From Methylobacterium sp. J-077 (lineage in GTDB: Bacteria > Pseudomonadota > Alphaproteobacteria > Rhizobiales > Beijerinckiaceae), in the NCBI RefSeq assembly GCF_022829365.1, contig NZ_JAKSYJ010000215.1, forward strand, positions 1 through 64,000: DNA of 64,000 nt, read 5' to 3'. Shown one piece after another: positions 36,328-44,316 of this stretch; position 1 is the first letter of the stretch; every line of letters starts with the position of its first letter. Under the pieces are notes generated by a model, which saw nothing but the letters and a program-made list of their open reading frames with translations, did not search any database and was not told the origin of the DNA. A program made the translations under genes and the position numbers.

Positions 36328-37467
36328 TCATGGGGCAACACCCAAAAGCTCGGCGATGCGCGGCGTCGCCTTGATGCCGGTGCCGGTGAGCACCGCCACC
36401 ACGGTCTCGTCGGGCCCGATCGCGCCGCTGGCGGTCAGGTCGGTCAGCGCCGCCGCGGCCATCGCGCAGGTCGGCTCGACGTAGAGGCCGGAGCGGGCGA
36501 GCTCCATCAGCGCCGCCTCGATCGCCGGCTCGGACACAGCCACGGTGCCGCCCCCGGACCGCCGCAAGGCCGCCAAAACCGCCCGGCCGCGGACCGGCTG
36601 GGCGATCGAGGCGCCCTCGGCCAGCGTCGGGCCCGGGGTCACCGGCAGATAATCCTCGGCCTCCGCCTGGAAGCCGGCATGCAGGGGCGCGCACTGGGCC
36701 GGCTGCACCGCGTAGAGGCGCGGCAGCCGGGCGATCGCCCCCCGGCGCAGCAGCTCCGAGAAGCCGATGTCGCAGCCGAGCACGTTGCTGCCCGCCCCGC
36801 ACGGGATGATCACCGCGTCGGGGGCGCTGAATCCCAGATCCTCCCACAGCTCGTAGGCGAGGGTCTTGGTGCCCTGAAGGAAATGCGCCTGCCAATTGTG
36901 GCTGGCGTAGAAGATGTCATCGGCCTGCCGCACGGCCGCGTCCGCGGTGTCCTGGCGGGTGCCGGGGATCAGCTCGACCTCGGCGCCGACGGCGCGCATC
37001 TGCACGGTCTTGGCCGGCGAGGTCGAGGCCGGGACCAGGATCTTGGCCCGCATCCCGGCGGCGGCCGCGTAGGTCGCCACCGCGGCGCCGCCGTTACCGG
37101 ACGAATCCTCCAGCACCGCATCGATGCCCTGCTGGCGCAGGATCGACAGCATCACGGAGGCGCCGCGATCCTTGAAGCTGCCCGAGGGGGCGAACCATTC
37201 GAGCTTGAAATGCGCCTGGCGCCCCCGCCAGGGCCGGCGCACCAGCGGCGTGCAGCCCTCCCCCAGCGAGACCGGATCCGTGACCGCCACCGGCAGCGAC
37301 GCGGCGTAGCGCCAGAGCGAGCGCTCCCCGGTATCGATCTGCCCCCGCTCGATCCCGGGCAGCGGCGAGATCATCAGCGGGCCGCCCGACTCGCCGCGCC
37401 AGCGCGGGATCTCGATCGGGTAGGAGGCGCCGGTCGCGGGGTCGATATAGGCAGGGGGCATGCGCAT
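36328..37467 (-). CDS. Fold-type II PLP enzyme, threonine-synthase-like (possible hydroxyaspartate dehydratase)
   Basis: A 379-aa PLP enzyme related to threonine synthase. The PLP lysine is in APSGSFKDRGASV, the phosphate-binding loop is SSGNGGAAVATYAA, and SLGEGCTPLV precedes it. It lies directly upstream of the BhcC-like gene on the same strand. In the known beta-hydroxyaspartate cycle the dehydratase BhcB is also a fold-type II enzyme, but closer to serine racemase. This protein is threonine-synthase-like, so it may be a non-homologous replacement, or catalyse a different step. Two in-frame ATGs (37467, 37461) give the same product within two residues. Confidence 0.83.
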   Translation of the reverse strand: MRMPPAYIDPATGASYPIEIPRWRGESGGPLMISPLPGIERGQIDTGERSLWRYAASLPVAVTDPVSLGEGCTPLVRRPWRGRQAHFKLEWFAPSGSFKDRGASVMLSILRQQGIDAVLEDSSGNGGAAVATYAAAAGMRAKILVPASTSPAKTVQMRAVGAEVELIPGTRQDTADAAVRQADDIFYASHNWQAHFLQGTKTLAYELWEDLGFSAPDAVIIPCGAGSNVLGCDIGFSELLRRGAIARLPRLYAVQPAQCAPLHAGFQAEAEDYLPVTPGPTLAEGASIAQPVRGRAVLAALRRSGGGTVAVSEPAIEAALMELARSGLYVEPTCAMAAAALTDLTASGAIGPDETVVAVLTGTGIKATPRIAELLGVAP

Positions 37468-37495
37468 CACGGCTCGGGAATCCGGGGCGGCTCGG

Positions 37496-37600
37496 CTAGA
37501 GCATCGTCCCGGGGACCAGGACCGGGACGATGCTCTAGGCCTTTGATTTTGCATCATATTTTCCGAAAGCCGGAAACCACCTTTCGGGATGATGCTCTAG
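37496..37600. repeat. Double inverted repeat, family B
   Basis: AGAGCATCGTCCCGG ... CCGGGACGATGCTCT forms a 15-bp perfect inverted repeat around a short loop. A second one follows (GCATCAT ... ATGATGC around TTCCGAAAGCCGGAAACCACCTTTCGG). It matches the widespread Rhizobiales gagcat-type intergenic element, with a second copy at 41372-41475. Confidence 0.75.
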
Positions 37601-37608
37601 TGTATACA
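37601..37608. promoter_or_regulatory. Palindrome TGTATACA, possible operator
   Basis: A perfect 8-bp TA-rich palindrome stands between the family B repeat and the dadA gene end, about 135 bases upstream of the PLP gene start. GntR/FadR-type regulators bind TGTATAC-like sites. It is short, so the call is weak. Confidence 0.3.
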
Positions 37609-37682
37609 GAATAATCCGGTCTGGCACGTCGGCCGTGGGACGTCCGGGATCTCGTCGGGTGCGGAGCGAAGCTCGCCCGCCT

Positions 37683-37736
37683 CATCAGGGCTCCGCCCTG
37701 ATCACCCGCCAAAGGGCTTGCCCTTTGGGAACCCCG
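37683..37736. repeat. Half-length palindromic repeat, family A
   Basis: CAGGGCTCCGCCCTG followed by AAAGGGCTTGCCCTTT, i.e. one half of the element. It lies just after the dadA stop and so within the dadA-to-PLP gap. Confidence 0.75.
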
Positions 37737-37750
37737 ACTTCCAGGCTGCA

Positions 37751-39013
37751 TCAGGCCGCCAGGTTCAAACTCACGGCCTCCGGCGCGTGCTCGGCGGCCA
37801 CCGCCTCGGCCAGGAGCTCGGCGGTGGCGCCCGAGAGCGTCCAGCCGAGATGGCCGTGGCCGGTGTTGTAGAACACCCCCGGCCGGCGGCCGCGGCCGAC
37901 CTTGGGCAGCATGTTCGGCAGCATCGGGCGCAGGCCGCTCCAGGCCACCACCCGGTCGGTGTCGACCAGCGGGAACTGCGCCCGGGTCCAGTCGATCAGC
38001 GGCTGCACCCGATCGTGGCGGATGTCGCGGTTGAAGCCGTTGAACTCGGCGGTGCCGGCGACCCGCAGGCGCTCGTCGCCGAGCCGGCTGGTGACGATCT
38101 TGGCCGCCTCGTCGAGGATGCTCACCTCCGGAGCCGCCTTCTGCGCCTGCGGGGTCAGCAGGTTCACGGTGATCGAGTAGCCCTTCACCGGGTAGACGTT
38201 GACCCGGTCGCCCAGCATCGCGGCAAAGCGCCGGCTGGCGCAGCCCGCGCAGATCACCACCGCGTCGGCCTGCAGCGCCTGCGGGTCGGCGGCCGGCCGG
38301 TCGGCTTGACGCCAGCCGATGGCGTAGCCCCCCGCCCCGGCCGCGATCGTCTCGACGCTGGCGTCGTGGACGAAGCGGACGCCCTGGCGGGCGCAGGCGG
38401 CCGCGAGGCCCCGGGTGAATTTGTGGATGTCGCCGGTGGCGTCGGATGGCGTGAAGAAGCCGCCCGCGTAGGCGCCGGCGAGCGTCGGCTCGATCGCCCG
38501 GATCTCCTCCGGGGTCACGGCGTAGCGCTCGAGGCCGCCCTCCCGCAGCAGGGCGTTGACGGCGTGCGCCTTCTCGAAGCTCGCCCGGTCCCGGTAGAAG
38601 TGCAGGATGCCGCGGGTCTTCAGGTCGAAATCGATGCCCTCGGCCTCGGCCATGGCGAACAGGGCCGCGCGCGCCTTCAGCGCCAGCCGTACGGTCTCCA
38701 CGGTGTTCTGCCGGTAATGGGCGATCTCGCGCATGAACTCCGCCATCCAGGACAGCTTGTGCCAGGAGGGGGTGGGGTTCATCAGCAGCGGCGCGTCGCG
38801 GCGCAGCATCCACTGGACGCCGTGGAGCACGGTGGAGAGCTTGTTCCAGACCTCGGCGTTGCAGGCGGAGAGCTGGCCGCCATTGGCGAAGGAGGTCTCC
38901 ATGGCGGCGTAGCGCTGCCGGTCGAGGACGGTGACGCGGTAGCCGCGCCGGGCGAGCGCATAGGCGGTGGTCACGCCGGTGATGCCGGCGCCGATGATGG
39001 CGATATGGGTCAT
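37751..39013 (-). CDS. dadA: DadA-family FAD amino-acid dehydrogenase, likely acting on glycine or D-amino acids
   Basis: A 420-aa flavoprotein. The Rossmann FAD motif is GAGITGVTTAYALARRG at the N-terminus, DRQRYAAMETSFANGGQL follows, and the FAD-binding C-terminal segment is YNTGHGHLGWTLS. The family (D-amino acid dehydrogenase small subunit) oxidises D-amino acids, and relatives oxidise glycine and sarcosine. The upstream region carries a tandem glycine riboswitch on the same strand, which argues that glycine is a substrate or pathway input. The length agrees with DadA (about 430 aa). A GGAG site lies 11 nt before the ATG. Confidence 0.9.
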   Translation of the reverse strand: MTHIAIIGAGITGVTTAYALARRGYRVTVLDRQRYAAMETSFANGGQLSACNAEVWNKLSTVLHGVQWMLRRDAPLLMNPTPSWHKLSWMAEFMREIAHYRQNTVETVRLALKARAALFAMAEAEGIDFDLKTRGILHFYRDRASFEKAHAVNALLREGGLERYAVTPEEIRAIEPTLAGAYAGGFFTPSDATGDIHKFTRGLAAACARQGVRFVHDASVETIAAGAGGYAIGWRQADRPAADPQALQADAVVICAGCASRRFAAMLGDRVNVYPVKGYSITVNLLTPQAQKAAPEVSILDEAAKIVTSRLGDERLRVAGTAEFNGFNRDIRHDRVQPLIDWTRAQFPLVDTDRVVAWSGLRPMLPNMLPKVGRGRRPGVFYNTGHGHLGWTLSGATAELLAEAVAAEHAPEAVSLNLAA

Positions 39014-39092
39014 GCTGTGGGACTCCGGGACGTGCGGACGCGGTGAGGCCCTCCCCTTGCGGGTCGGCCGGTTGTCGCGCCCCATCTGTCCC

Positions 39093-39288
39093 GGTGCCTG
39101 AGAGCTTGATCCGGCCGGCCCTGGCGAGGCTGGCACGGACGTCCCCTTCGGCGGGTGCCCACGGAAGATCCGCTGCACCGCTCTCCAGATCGCCCTGACG
39201 ACACGGTTCCGGTGCCTGAGAGTTTCCGGGGCGGTTGCTCCGTCGGCGCCGGGTCCCCCTCTGGCGGGTGGATCCCGGTCTCTCCCGC
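39093..39288 (-). promoter_or_regulatory. Tandem glycine riboswitch (gcvT motif) controlling dadA
   Basis: Read on the minus strand, two glycine aptamers lie in tandem. The first begins GCGGGAGAGA (39279-39288), includes CCGCCAGAGGGGG and GGAGCAACCGCC, and ends ACTCTCAGGCAC (about 39212). The second begins CTGGAGAGC (39180-39188), includes CCGCCGAAGGGGAC, and ends GCTCTCAGGCACC (about 39093). Both keep the conserved GGAGAG and CUCUCAGGCA core. Glycine binding typically turns downstream genes on. The linker to the dadA start is about 80 bases and holds AAGGGGAGGG and GGAG, possible sites for control of translation. Confidence 0.93.
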
Positions 39289-39442
39289 ATCGTCGCGATG
39301 GGCTGAGGATCCGATATCCCGATTCGGGGGCGCGGGAGAAGGCCGAAACTCCCGCCCCGGCGGACAGCGCGGCCGCCCTGTCACCCGCCGGGAGCGATCC
39401 CGGCGCTCGGCGGTTGACCGCGCGACGCTCAGGAGAGGCCCG

Positions 39443-39778
39443 ATGCTGACCAGGACCGCGATCTACGAGGGCACGGTGCGCGACGGCCGCGAGGACGAGT
39501 TCTTCCGCCGGGTCCGGGACGAGCTGGAGCCGTTCTGGCGGCGCTTCCCCGGGGTCACCGCGGTGCGGGTGCAGCGCCTCATCTCCAAGGATGCCGACGC
39601 GCGGCCGATCGCCATGATCCTGGAGATGGATTTTCCGGACCAGGCGGCGCTGGACGCCTGCCTGGCCTCCTCGATCCGCCCGGAATCCCACGCCGCCACC
39701 GAGGCGGTGATGCAGATGTTCGACGGCCGGTTCTACCACCTCGTCAATGAGGCTCGGAGCCTGGACGTGGCGGGTTAG
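39443..39778 (+). CDS. Small dimeric alpha/beta-barrel-like protein
   Basis: A 111-aa protein. Its pattern (YEGTVRDGREDEFFRRVRDELEPFWRR, then AVRVQRLIS and ARPIAMILEMDF) is that of short EthD/antibiotic-monooxygenase-like ferredoxin folds. No catalytic residue can be named. AGGAGAGG precedes the ATG by 7 nt. It is divergent from dadA, with the riboswitch on the opposite strand between them. It may or may not belong functionally with the glycine cluster. Confidence 0.7.
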   Translation: MLTRTAIYEGTVRDGREDEFFRRVRDELEPFWRRFPGVTAVRVQRLISKDADARPIAMILEMDFPDQAALDACLASSIRPESHAATEAVMQMFDGRFYHLVNEARSLDVAG

Positions 39779-40059
39779 CGGATGCCGGATGCGTCCGCTT
39801 CGAAAGAACGGGCCACGCACGTGGCAGATCTATGCACGCGGATCAGAGTGCGTCAGCGCCGCGTGGGCTCAGGTCTTTGTGCCAGTTGTAGACCGGCTGC
39901 TGCCATACGGAGAGCAGGAATGATCACAGGTTGATCTGCCCGCCGCTCTCCGGCGTGCCGTCGCGTGCGTTTTCCTCACGCGCCGCGTGAGGGTTTCATG
40001 GATTGTCCGGCCCGGATTCCGGGGATACCTCAGGCGGGATCCGAACGGGACCGGGCACC

Positions 40060-40485
40060 ATGACCCTCCAGGCTGGCCAATGCCATTGCGGCGCGGTGCG
40101 CTTCCGGGCGACCCTCGGCGACGGCTTCGACTCGATCCGCCGCTGCACCTGCTCCTATTGCCGGATGCGCGGCGCCGTGGTCGCCATGGCGGAGGCGGGC
40201 GGGATCGAGATACTGGCGGGCGCGGAGACGCTGACGAGCTACCGCTTCCACACCGGGACGGCGGAGCACTTCTTCTGTTCCCGCTGCGGGATCTACACCC
40301 ACCACCAGCGGCGCTCGAACCAGGCCCTCTACGCGGTGAACGTAGCCTGCCTGGACGGGGTCAGCCCGTTCGACTTCCCCGCGGTGCCCGTGATGGACGG
40401 GGTCAACCACACCAGCGACACCGGCCAGCCGACCCGCCGGGCCGGCACGCTGCGGTTCGACCCGGCCGGCACGGATCGCGCATGA
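40060..40485 (+). CDS. GFA/CENP-V family zinc protein
   Basis: A 141-aa protein of the glutathione-dependent formaldehyde-activating enzyme family. Zinc ligands appear in QCHCGAVRF, RRCTCSYCRMRG and HFFCSRCGIYTHH. The family includes S-(hydroxymethyl)glutathione synthase, but most members are uncharacterised. At 141 aa this is a generic short GFA-type protein rather than the 190-aa enzyme, so a formaldehyde role is only possible. A family A repeat follows it immediately. Confidence 0.85.
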   Translation: MTLQAGQCHCGAVRFRATLGDGFDSIRRCTCSYCRMRGAVVAMAEAGGIEILAGAETLTSYRFHTGTAEHFFCSRCGIYTHHQRRSNQALYAVNVACLDGVSPFDFPAVPVMDGVNHTSDTGQPTRRAGTLRFDPAGTDRA

Positions 40486-40491
40486 AAGGCC

Positions 40492-40627
40492 CGGTTTCAA
40501 AAGGTCCGTGACCTTTTGCGGGTCCAGGGCGGAGCCCTGGTGCCGGGCTTCGCCCGATCCGCCGGGGCCACGGCCCGGAGATCTTGCCCCAAGACCCCGC
40601 CAAAGGGCTGAGCCCTTTGGAAACCCG
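40492..40627. repeat. Compound palindromic repeat, family A (long copy)
   Basis: AAAAGGTCCGTGACCTTTT, CAGGGCGGAGCCCTG, a longer middle segment, then AAAGGGCTGAGCCCTTT. It fills most of the gap between the GFA-like gene and the GST gene. Confidence 0.8.
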
Positions 40628-40701
40628 GCTGCCGCGCCGGGGCTGGATTCCGGCCGGCAGGGGTGCAAGGTCGGGGCGTCACCACGAACCGGGACGGTCC
40701 G

Positions 40702-41307
40702 ATGAAGCTCCTCTACTCCCCCGCCTCCCCGTATGCCCGCAAGGTGCTGGTGCTGGCCCACGAGACCGGGTTGATCGACAAGATCGCCGTCACCGCCGCC
40801 GGGGCCTCGCCGACCGGCCCCTCCCCGGAGGTCGCCGCCCACAATCCGCTCGGCAAGATCCCGGCCCTGGTGCTGGAGGACGGCACCGCGCTCTACGACA
40901 GCCGGGTGATCTGCGAATATCTCGACGGGCTGTCGGCCGGCCCGCGCCTGTTCCCCGAGGGTCCGGCGCGCTGGGACGCGCTCACCCGGCAGGCGCTCGC
41001 CGACGGCCTGCTCGATGCCGCGCTGCTCACCCGCTACGAGCGGGTCCTGCGCCCGGAGGCGCAGCGCTGGGAGGCCTGGGAGGCCGGCCAGGTGGCCAAG
41101 ATCACGGCGGCGCTCGACCGGTTCGAGACCCTGGTCGCCGACATGCCGGTCCTGGATATCGGCACGGTCGCGATGGCCTGCGCGCTGGGCTATCTCGACC
41201 TGCGCTTCCCCGACCTCGCCTGGCGCGAGGGGCGCCCCGCCACCGCCGCCTGGTCCGCCGTGTTCGAGGGCCGGCCCTCGATGGTCGCTACCGTGCCGAA
41301 GGTGTGA
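40702..41307 (+). CDS. Glutathione S-transferase family protein
   Basis: A 201-aa GST. The thioredoxin-like N-terminal domain begins KLLYSPASPYARKVLVLAHE, where Ser-Pro-Tyr occupies the glutathione-activating position. The conserved cis-proline motif is GKIPALVL and the glutathione-carboxylate motif DSRVICEYL. The C-terminal domain is all-helical, containing the SNAIL-like TVAMACALGYLDLRF. It conjugates or reduces small molecules with glutathione; the substrate is unknown. Start ATG opens directly into the first beta strand. Confidence 0.9.
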   Translation: MKLLYSPASPYARKVLVLAHETGLIDKIAVTAAGASPTGPSPEVAAHNPLGKIPALVLEDGTALYDSRVICEYLDGLSAGPRLFPEGPARWDALTRQALADGLLDAALLTRYERVLRPEAQRWEAWEAGQVAKITAALDRFETLVADMPVLDIGTVAMACALGYLDLRFPDLAWREGRPATAAWSAVFEGRPSMVATVPKV

Positions 41308-41311
41308 GGCC

Positions 41312-41367
41312 TCGGGGCTTCGCGCCCCGAACCCCGCCAAAGGGCCGCGGGCCCTTTGAAAACCCCG
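41312..41367. repeat. Palindromic repeat, family A-like variant
   Basis: GGGGCTTCGCGCCCC followed by CAAAGGGCCGCGGGCCCTTTG. It lies at the 3' end of the GST gene, followed at once by a family B copy. Confidence 0.65.
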
Positions 41368-41371
41368 ATTC

Positions 41372-41475
41372 GAGAGCATCGCCCCGAAAGGTGGCTGCCG
41401 GCTTTCGGAAAAGGCGATGCAAAATCAAAGACCTAGCGCATCATGCCGGTTTCGATACCCGGCACGATGCGCTAA
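41372..41475. repeat. Inverted repeat, family B
   Basis: Begins GAGCATCGCCCCGAAAGGTGG, has GGCTTTCGGAAAAGGCGATGC and AAAATCAAAGACC in the middle, and ends CCGGCACGATGCGCTA. The final CTA is the TAG stop codon of the DoxX-like gene on the other strand. Confidence 0.75.
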
Positions 41476-41939
41476 GGCCGGGCCTGGACCGCGTAGGGGT
41501 GGGACGAAGCGATCGGGTCGGCGAAGAAATCTTGGACCGTTCCGGCGCCCGTCCCGAAGGTGATCAGCAAAAACCCCCCCGCCAGCGCGAAGTTCTTCAA
41601 GAAGTCCCAAAAAAGCTCGCGGCCCTTGCCGCCGGCCCAGAAGTCGCCGGGCGCCCAGAATTGCTTCCACAGCAGCGCGGTGACGCCGCAATAGCCGGCC
41701 AGCACGAAGGCCGCCGCCCGGTCGGCGGTGCCGGTGAGGATGCACAGCGACATCCCGATCTCGACGCCGAGCCCGATCAGGATCAGCAGGGTCGCCGGCG
41801 CGGTGGCGTGCACCGCCTGCCGGGCCTGGCCGACCGCGCCCTTGAAGTTGAGGATCTTGTCGAGCGCGCTGAACGGCAGGAACAGCAGCACCAGGAGCAG
41901 GCGCACGCCGAACGCGATCGCGATGCTGAGGCTGGCCAT
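41472..41939 (-). CDS. DoxX-like membrane protein
   Basis: A 155-aa protein with four hydrophobic segments (IAIAFGVRLLLVLLF, LLILIGLGVEIGM, AAAFVLAGYCGVTAL, NFALAGGFLLITFG). The layout with SALDKILNFKG matches the DoxX/DUF417 family of small inner-membrane proteins, linked to redox or respiratory functions. The stop codon lies inside a family B repeat, so the 3' end may have been remodelled. Start ATG is directly before the first membrane segment. Confidence 0.82.
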   Translation of the reverse strand: MASLSIAIAFGVRLLLVLLFLPFSALDKILNFKGAVGQARQAVHATAPATLLILIGLGVEIGMSLCILTGTADRAAAFVLAGYCGVTALLWKQFWAPGDFWAGGKGRELFWDFLKNFALAGGFLLITFGTGAGTVQDFFADPIASSHPYAVQARP

Positions 41940-42119
41940 GCGCTGTCCGCCGATTCCCGATCCGGCCCCGCGGACCGCCGCTGCTCCAAGCCGCGAGCGG
42001 CGCAAAGGTTTCGGTGTCGCCGCCCGGCATGTCTTCGCGGGACCGGCCATCGGGGGCCGCGGCCGGCGCACGCTGCGCGGGCTCTGCGCGGGGAAGGCCG
42101 CGCCAGGCTTCGACGTAAT

Positions 42120-43304
42120 TCAGCCCCGGCAGTCCCGGATCAGCCGCCGGACGAAGTCCGCGCAGGCGGCGAGCTCGTCCCGGGTCACGTATTCGTCGGC
42201 CTTGTGGGCCCGGGCGATCGAGCCCGGGCCGATCACCACCGCCGGCACGCCCCCCAGCCGCGCGAACAGCCCGCCCTCCGTGCCGTAGGAGACCTTGCCA
42301 TGGGCGTTGCGCCCGGCCAGCCGCTTGGCGAGCGTCACGATCGCCGCCTCCGGGTCGGTGTCGAGGCCGGGATAGTCGATCAGCGGCTCGACCTCGACGC
42401 TGCAGGCCGGGTCCGTCTCCCGCATCAGCGGCGCCAGGGTTTCGGTGGCGTAGGCGATCGCGGCCGCCGCCAGCGCCCCGGCATCGTCGGCGCCGATCGC
42501 CCGGACCTCGAACTCGACGCTGCAGGTGTCGGGCACGATGTTGAGCGCCGAGCCGCCCCGGACCACGCTCGACAGGCCGGTGGTGTGGGGCACGTCGTAG
42601 AGCGGGTCGCGGGCGCCGTCCCGGGCGATCGCCTCCGCGGACAGCCGGACATGCTCGATGAAGCGGGCGGCGTATTCCACCGCGTTGACGCCCGCGGGCG
42701 CCAGGGCCGAATGGCTGGCCTTGCCCCGGAAGGTGAGGCGGGACGCGGACTTGCCCTTGTGCCCGACCACCACGCCCATCCCGGTGGGCTCGCCGACGAA
42801 GCAGCCGAGCGGGCGGGGCCCCCGCTCCAGCATCCGGGCGATCAGCGGGCGCACCCCGAGGCAGCCGACCTCCTCGTCGTACGAGATCGCGATGTGGAGC
42901 GGCGTCGCAAGCTCGGCCGCCACCATCTCCGGCAGCAGCGCCAGGCAGACCGCGAGAAAGCCCTTCATGTCGGAGGTGCCGCGTCCGTAGAGCCGGCCCG
43001 CCTCCTCCCGCAGGACGAACGGGTCCGACGACCAGGGCTGGCCCTCGGCCGGCACCACGTCGCTGTGCCCGGAGAGCACGTAGCCGGCCCGCGTCTCGAA
43101 CGGGCCGACGCTGACGAGGAGGGCCGCCTTCGCCCCGGTGGCGTCTGGCACCCGCGCGATGGCGGCGCCGTGAGCGCGGCAATAGCCGTCCGCCCACTCG
43201 ATCAGCGGCAGGTTCGAGCGGGCGCTCACGGTGTCGAAGGCCACCAGGGTCTCGAGCAGATCAACCGGATCCTGCGCGGGAGCGTTCTGGGCGGGGATCG
43301 GCAT
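42120..43304 (-). CDS. argE: M20-family deacylase, acetylornithine deacetylase type
   Basis: A 394-aa zinc peptidase-family enzyme of the ArgE/DapE group. Zinc ligands are visible in SGHSDVVP, GRGTSDMKGF and SYDEEVGCLG, and the dimerisation domain includes KASHSALAPAGVNAVEYA. ArgE hydrolyses N-acetylornithine in arginine synthesis. Length fits ArgE, but other M20 deacylases are similar. The start at 43304 gives the DPVDLLETLVAFDTVS start typical of the family. Confidence 0.87.
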   Translation of the reverse strand: MPIPAQNAPAQDPVDLLETLVAFDTVSARSNLPLIEWADGYCRAHGAAIARVPDATGAKAALLVSVGPFETRAGYVLSGHSDVVPAEGQPWSSDPFVLREEAGRLYGRGTSDMKGFLAVCLALLPEMVAAELATPLHIAISYDEEVGCLGVRPLIARMLERGPRPLGCFVGEPTGMGVVVGHKGKSASRLTFRGKASHSALAPAGVNAVEYAARFIEHVRLSAEAIARDGARDPLYDVPHTTGLSSVVRGGSALNIVPDTCSVEFEVRAIGADDAGALAAAAIAYATETLAPLMRETDPACSVEVEPLIDYPGLDTDPEAAIVTLAKRLAGRNAHGKVSYGTEGGLFARLGGVPAVVIGPGSIARAHKADEYVTRDELAACADFVRRLIRDCRG

Positions 43305-43461
43305 CGGGCAGCTCGCATCTTGCGGGTGAAGGCGCCCGGTATCCTACGGGGTTTTCGCGGGTTCCGGACCGGCAAAAACCTCCCTGCCATCAGGATCGCC
43401 CCGGAACCGGAAGCGCGCAGCGGCGTAGGCGGCGGATAGCCCGCGCAGCCGAGCCAGAATC

Positions 43462-43761
43462 ATGCGCCCCGCGCCCGTCCCGATCCTGTCGGTCCTGCTG
43501 CCGGCGGCGCTGCTGCTGACGATCGCCCCGGTCGAGGCCCGCCCCCGCCCGAGGGAACCGCACCGCCGAGCGGCATCCGACATGGACGCGACGCTGGCCC
43601 GCATGGCCGAGCGCGACCGGCTCCGGGGCTGGCGGGCCTGGCAGGAACCGCGGCCCCTGGCGCGCGTCCTGCCTCCAGCCACCCGGGAGCGGGTCGCGGC
43701 TCCGCCCTTCACCGGCTGGGGCTATGGCGGCACGGTCCCGGGGGCCTGGCCCGGCTTCTGA
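43462..43761 (+). CDS. Small exported Arg/Pro-rich protein
   Basis: A 99-aa protein with a signal peptide (LSVLLPAALLLTIAPVEA, cleavage near VEA). The mature part is basic and Arg/Pro-rich (RPRPREPHRRAASD), then DATLARMAERDRL and a Gly/Pro/Trp-rich end (FTGWGYGGTVPGAWPGF). No family is recognised. It reads upstream of the HbpS-like gene in the same direction, about 40 bp apart. Confidence 0.55.
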   Translation: MRPAPVPILSVLLPAALLLTIAPVEARPRPREPHRRAASDMDATLARMAERDRLRGWRAWQEPRPLARVLPPATRERVAAPPFTGWGYGGTVPGAWPGF

Positions 43762-43801
43762 CCCGCCCCCTCCCCCGCCGAGACCGCGTCCGAGACCTGC
43801 G

Positions 43802-44236
43802 ATGACCGCCACCACCCGTCCCGCCGCCCGGCTCACCCATGCGGCGGCGCTGACCGCCCTCCAGGCGGCCGTCGCCCATGCGGAGGCGATCGGGGTGCCG
43901 GAGAACGTCGCCTTGGTCGATGCCGACGGCAATCTGCTCGCCTTCCTGCGCATGGACGGTGCCAAGCTGCTGTCGCGGGAGAGTGCGCTCGCCAAGGCGG
44001 TCACCGCCGCCTCGAACGGCGCGCCCACCGGCCGGCTCCCCGCCGACCTCGCCGTGACGGTCGCCCTCGCCTCCGGCGGCCGGCTGACCAACCTCCCGGG
44101 GGGCCTGCCGATCGTGATCGGCGGCGCCTGCCTCGGCGGCATCGGGGTCGGCTCCGGCGCCAGCGACCAGGATGTCGCGGTGGCCCGCGCCGCCCTGCGG
44201 GCGATCGGCGCGCAGGATCCCGGCGTGGCTCCCTGA
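43802..44236 (+). CDS. GlcG/HbpS family protein
   Basis: A 144-aa protein of the GlcG/HbpS-like fold (family PF03928). The pattern LTHAAALTALQAAVAHAEAIG, NVALVDADGNLLAFLRMDGAK and GGLPIVIGGACLGGIGVGSGASDQDVAVA is typical. Relatives bind haem or act as small-molecule sensors, and they are often encoded beside metabolic enzymes. No signal peptide is seen. The role here is unknown. Confidence 0.87.
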   Translation: MTATTRPAARLTHAAALTALQAAVAHAEAIGVPENVALVDADGNLLAFLRMDGAKLLSRESALAKAVTAASNGAPTGRLPADLAVTVALASGGRLTNLPGGLPIVIGGACLGGIGVGSGASDQDVAVARAALRAIGAQDPGVAP

Positions 44237-44316
44237 GCCGGGCGCCTCGACGACCTCTCTCGACCCTTGCCCGGCGGGCTGTCATGGTGTGGCGGGAGGC
44301 CGGGAGACAACCCACG

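Noticed and set aside
40060..40485. Calling the GFA-like gene the formaldehyde-activating enzyme of methylotrophy
   Set aside because: Only the zinc-binding family pattern is seen. The protein is shorter than the characterised enzyme and the family is functionally broad.
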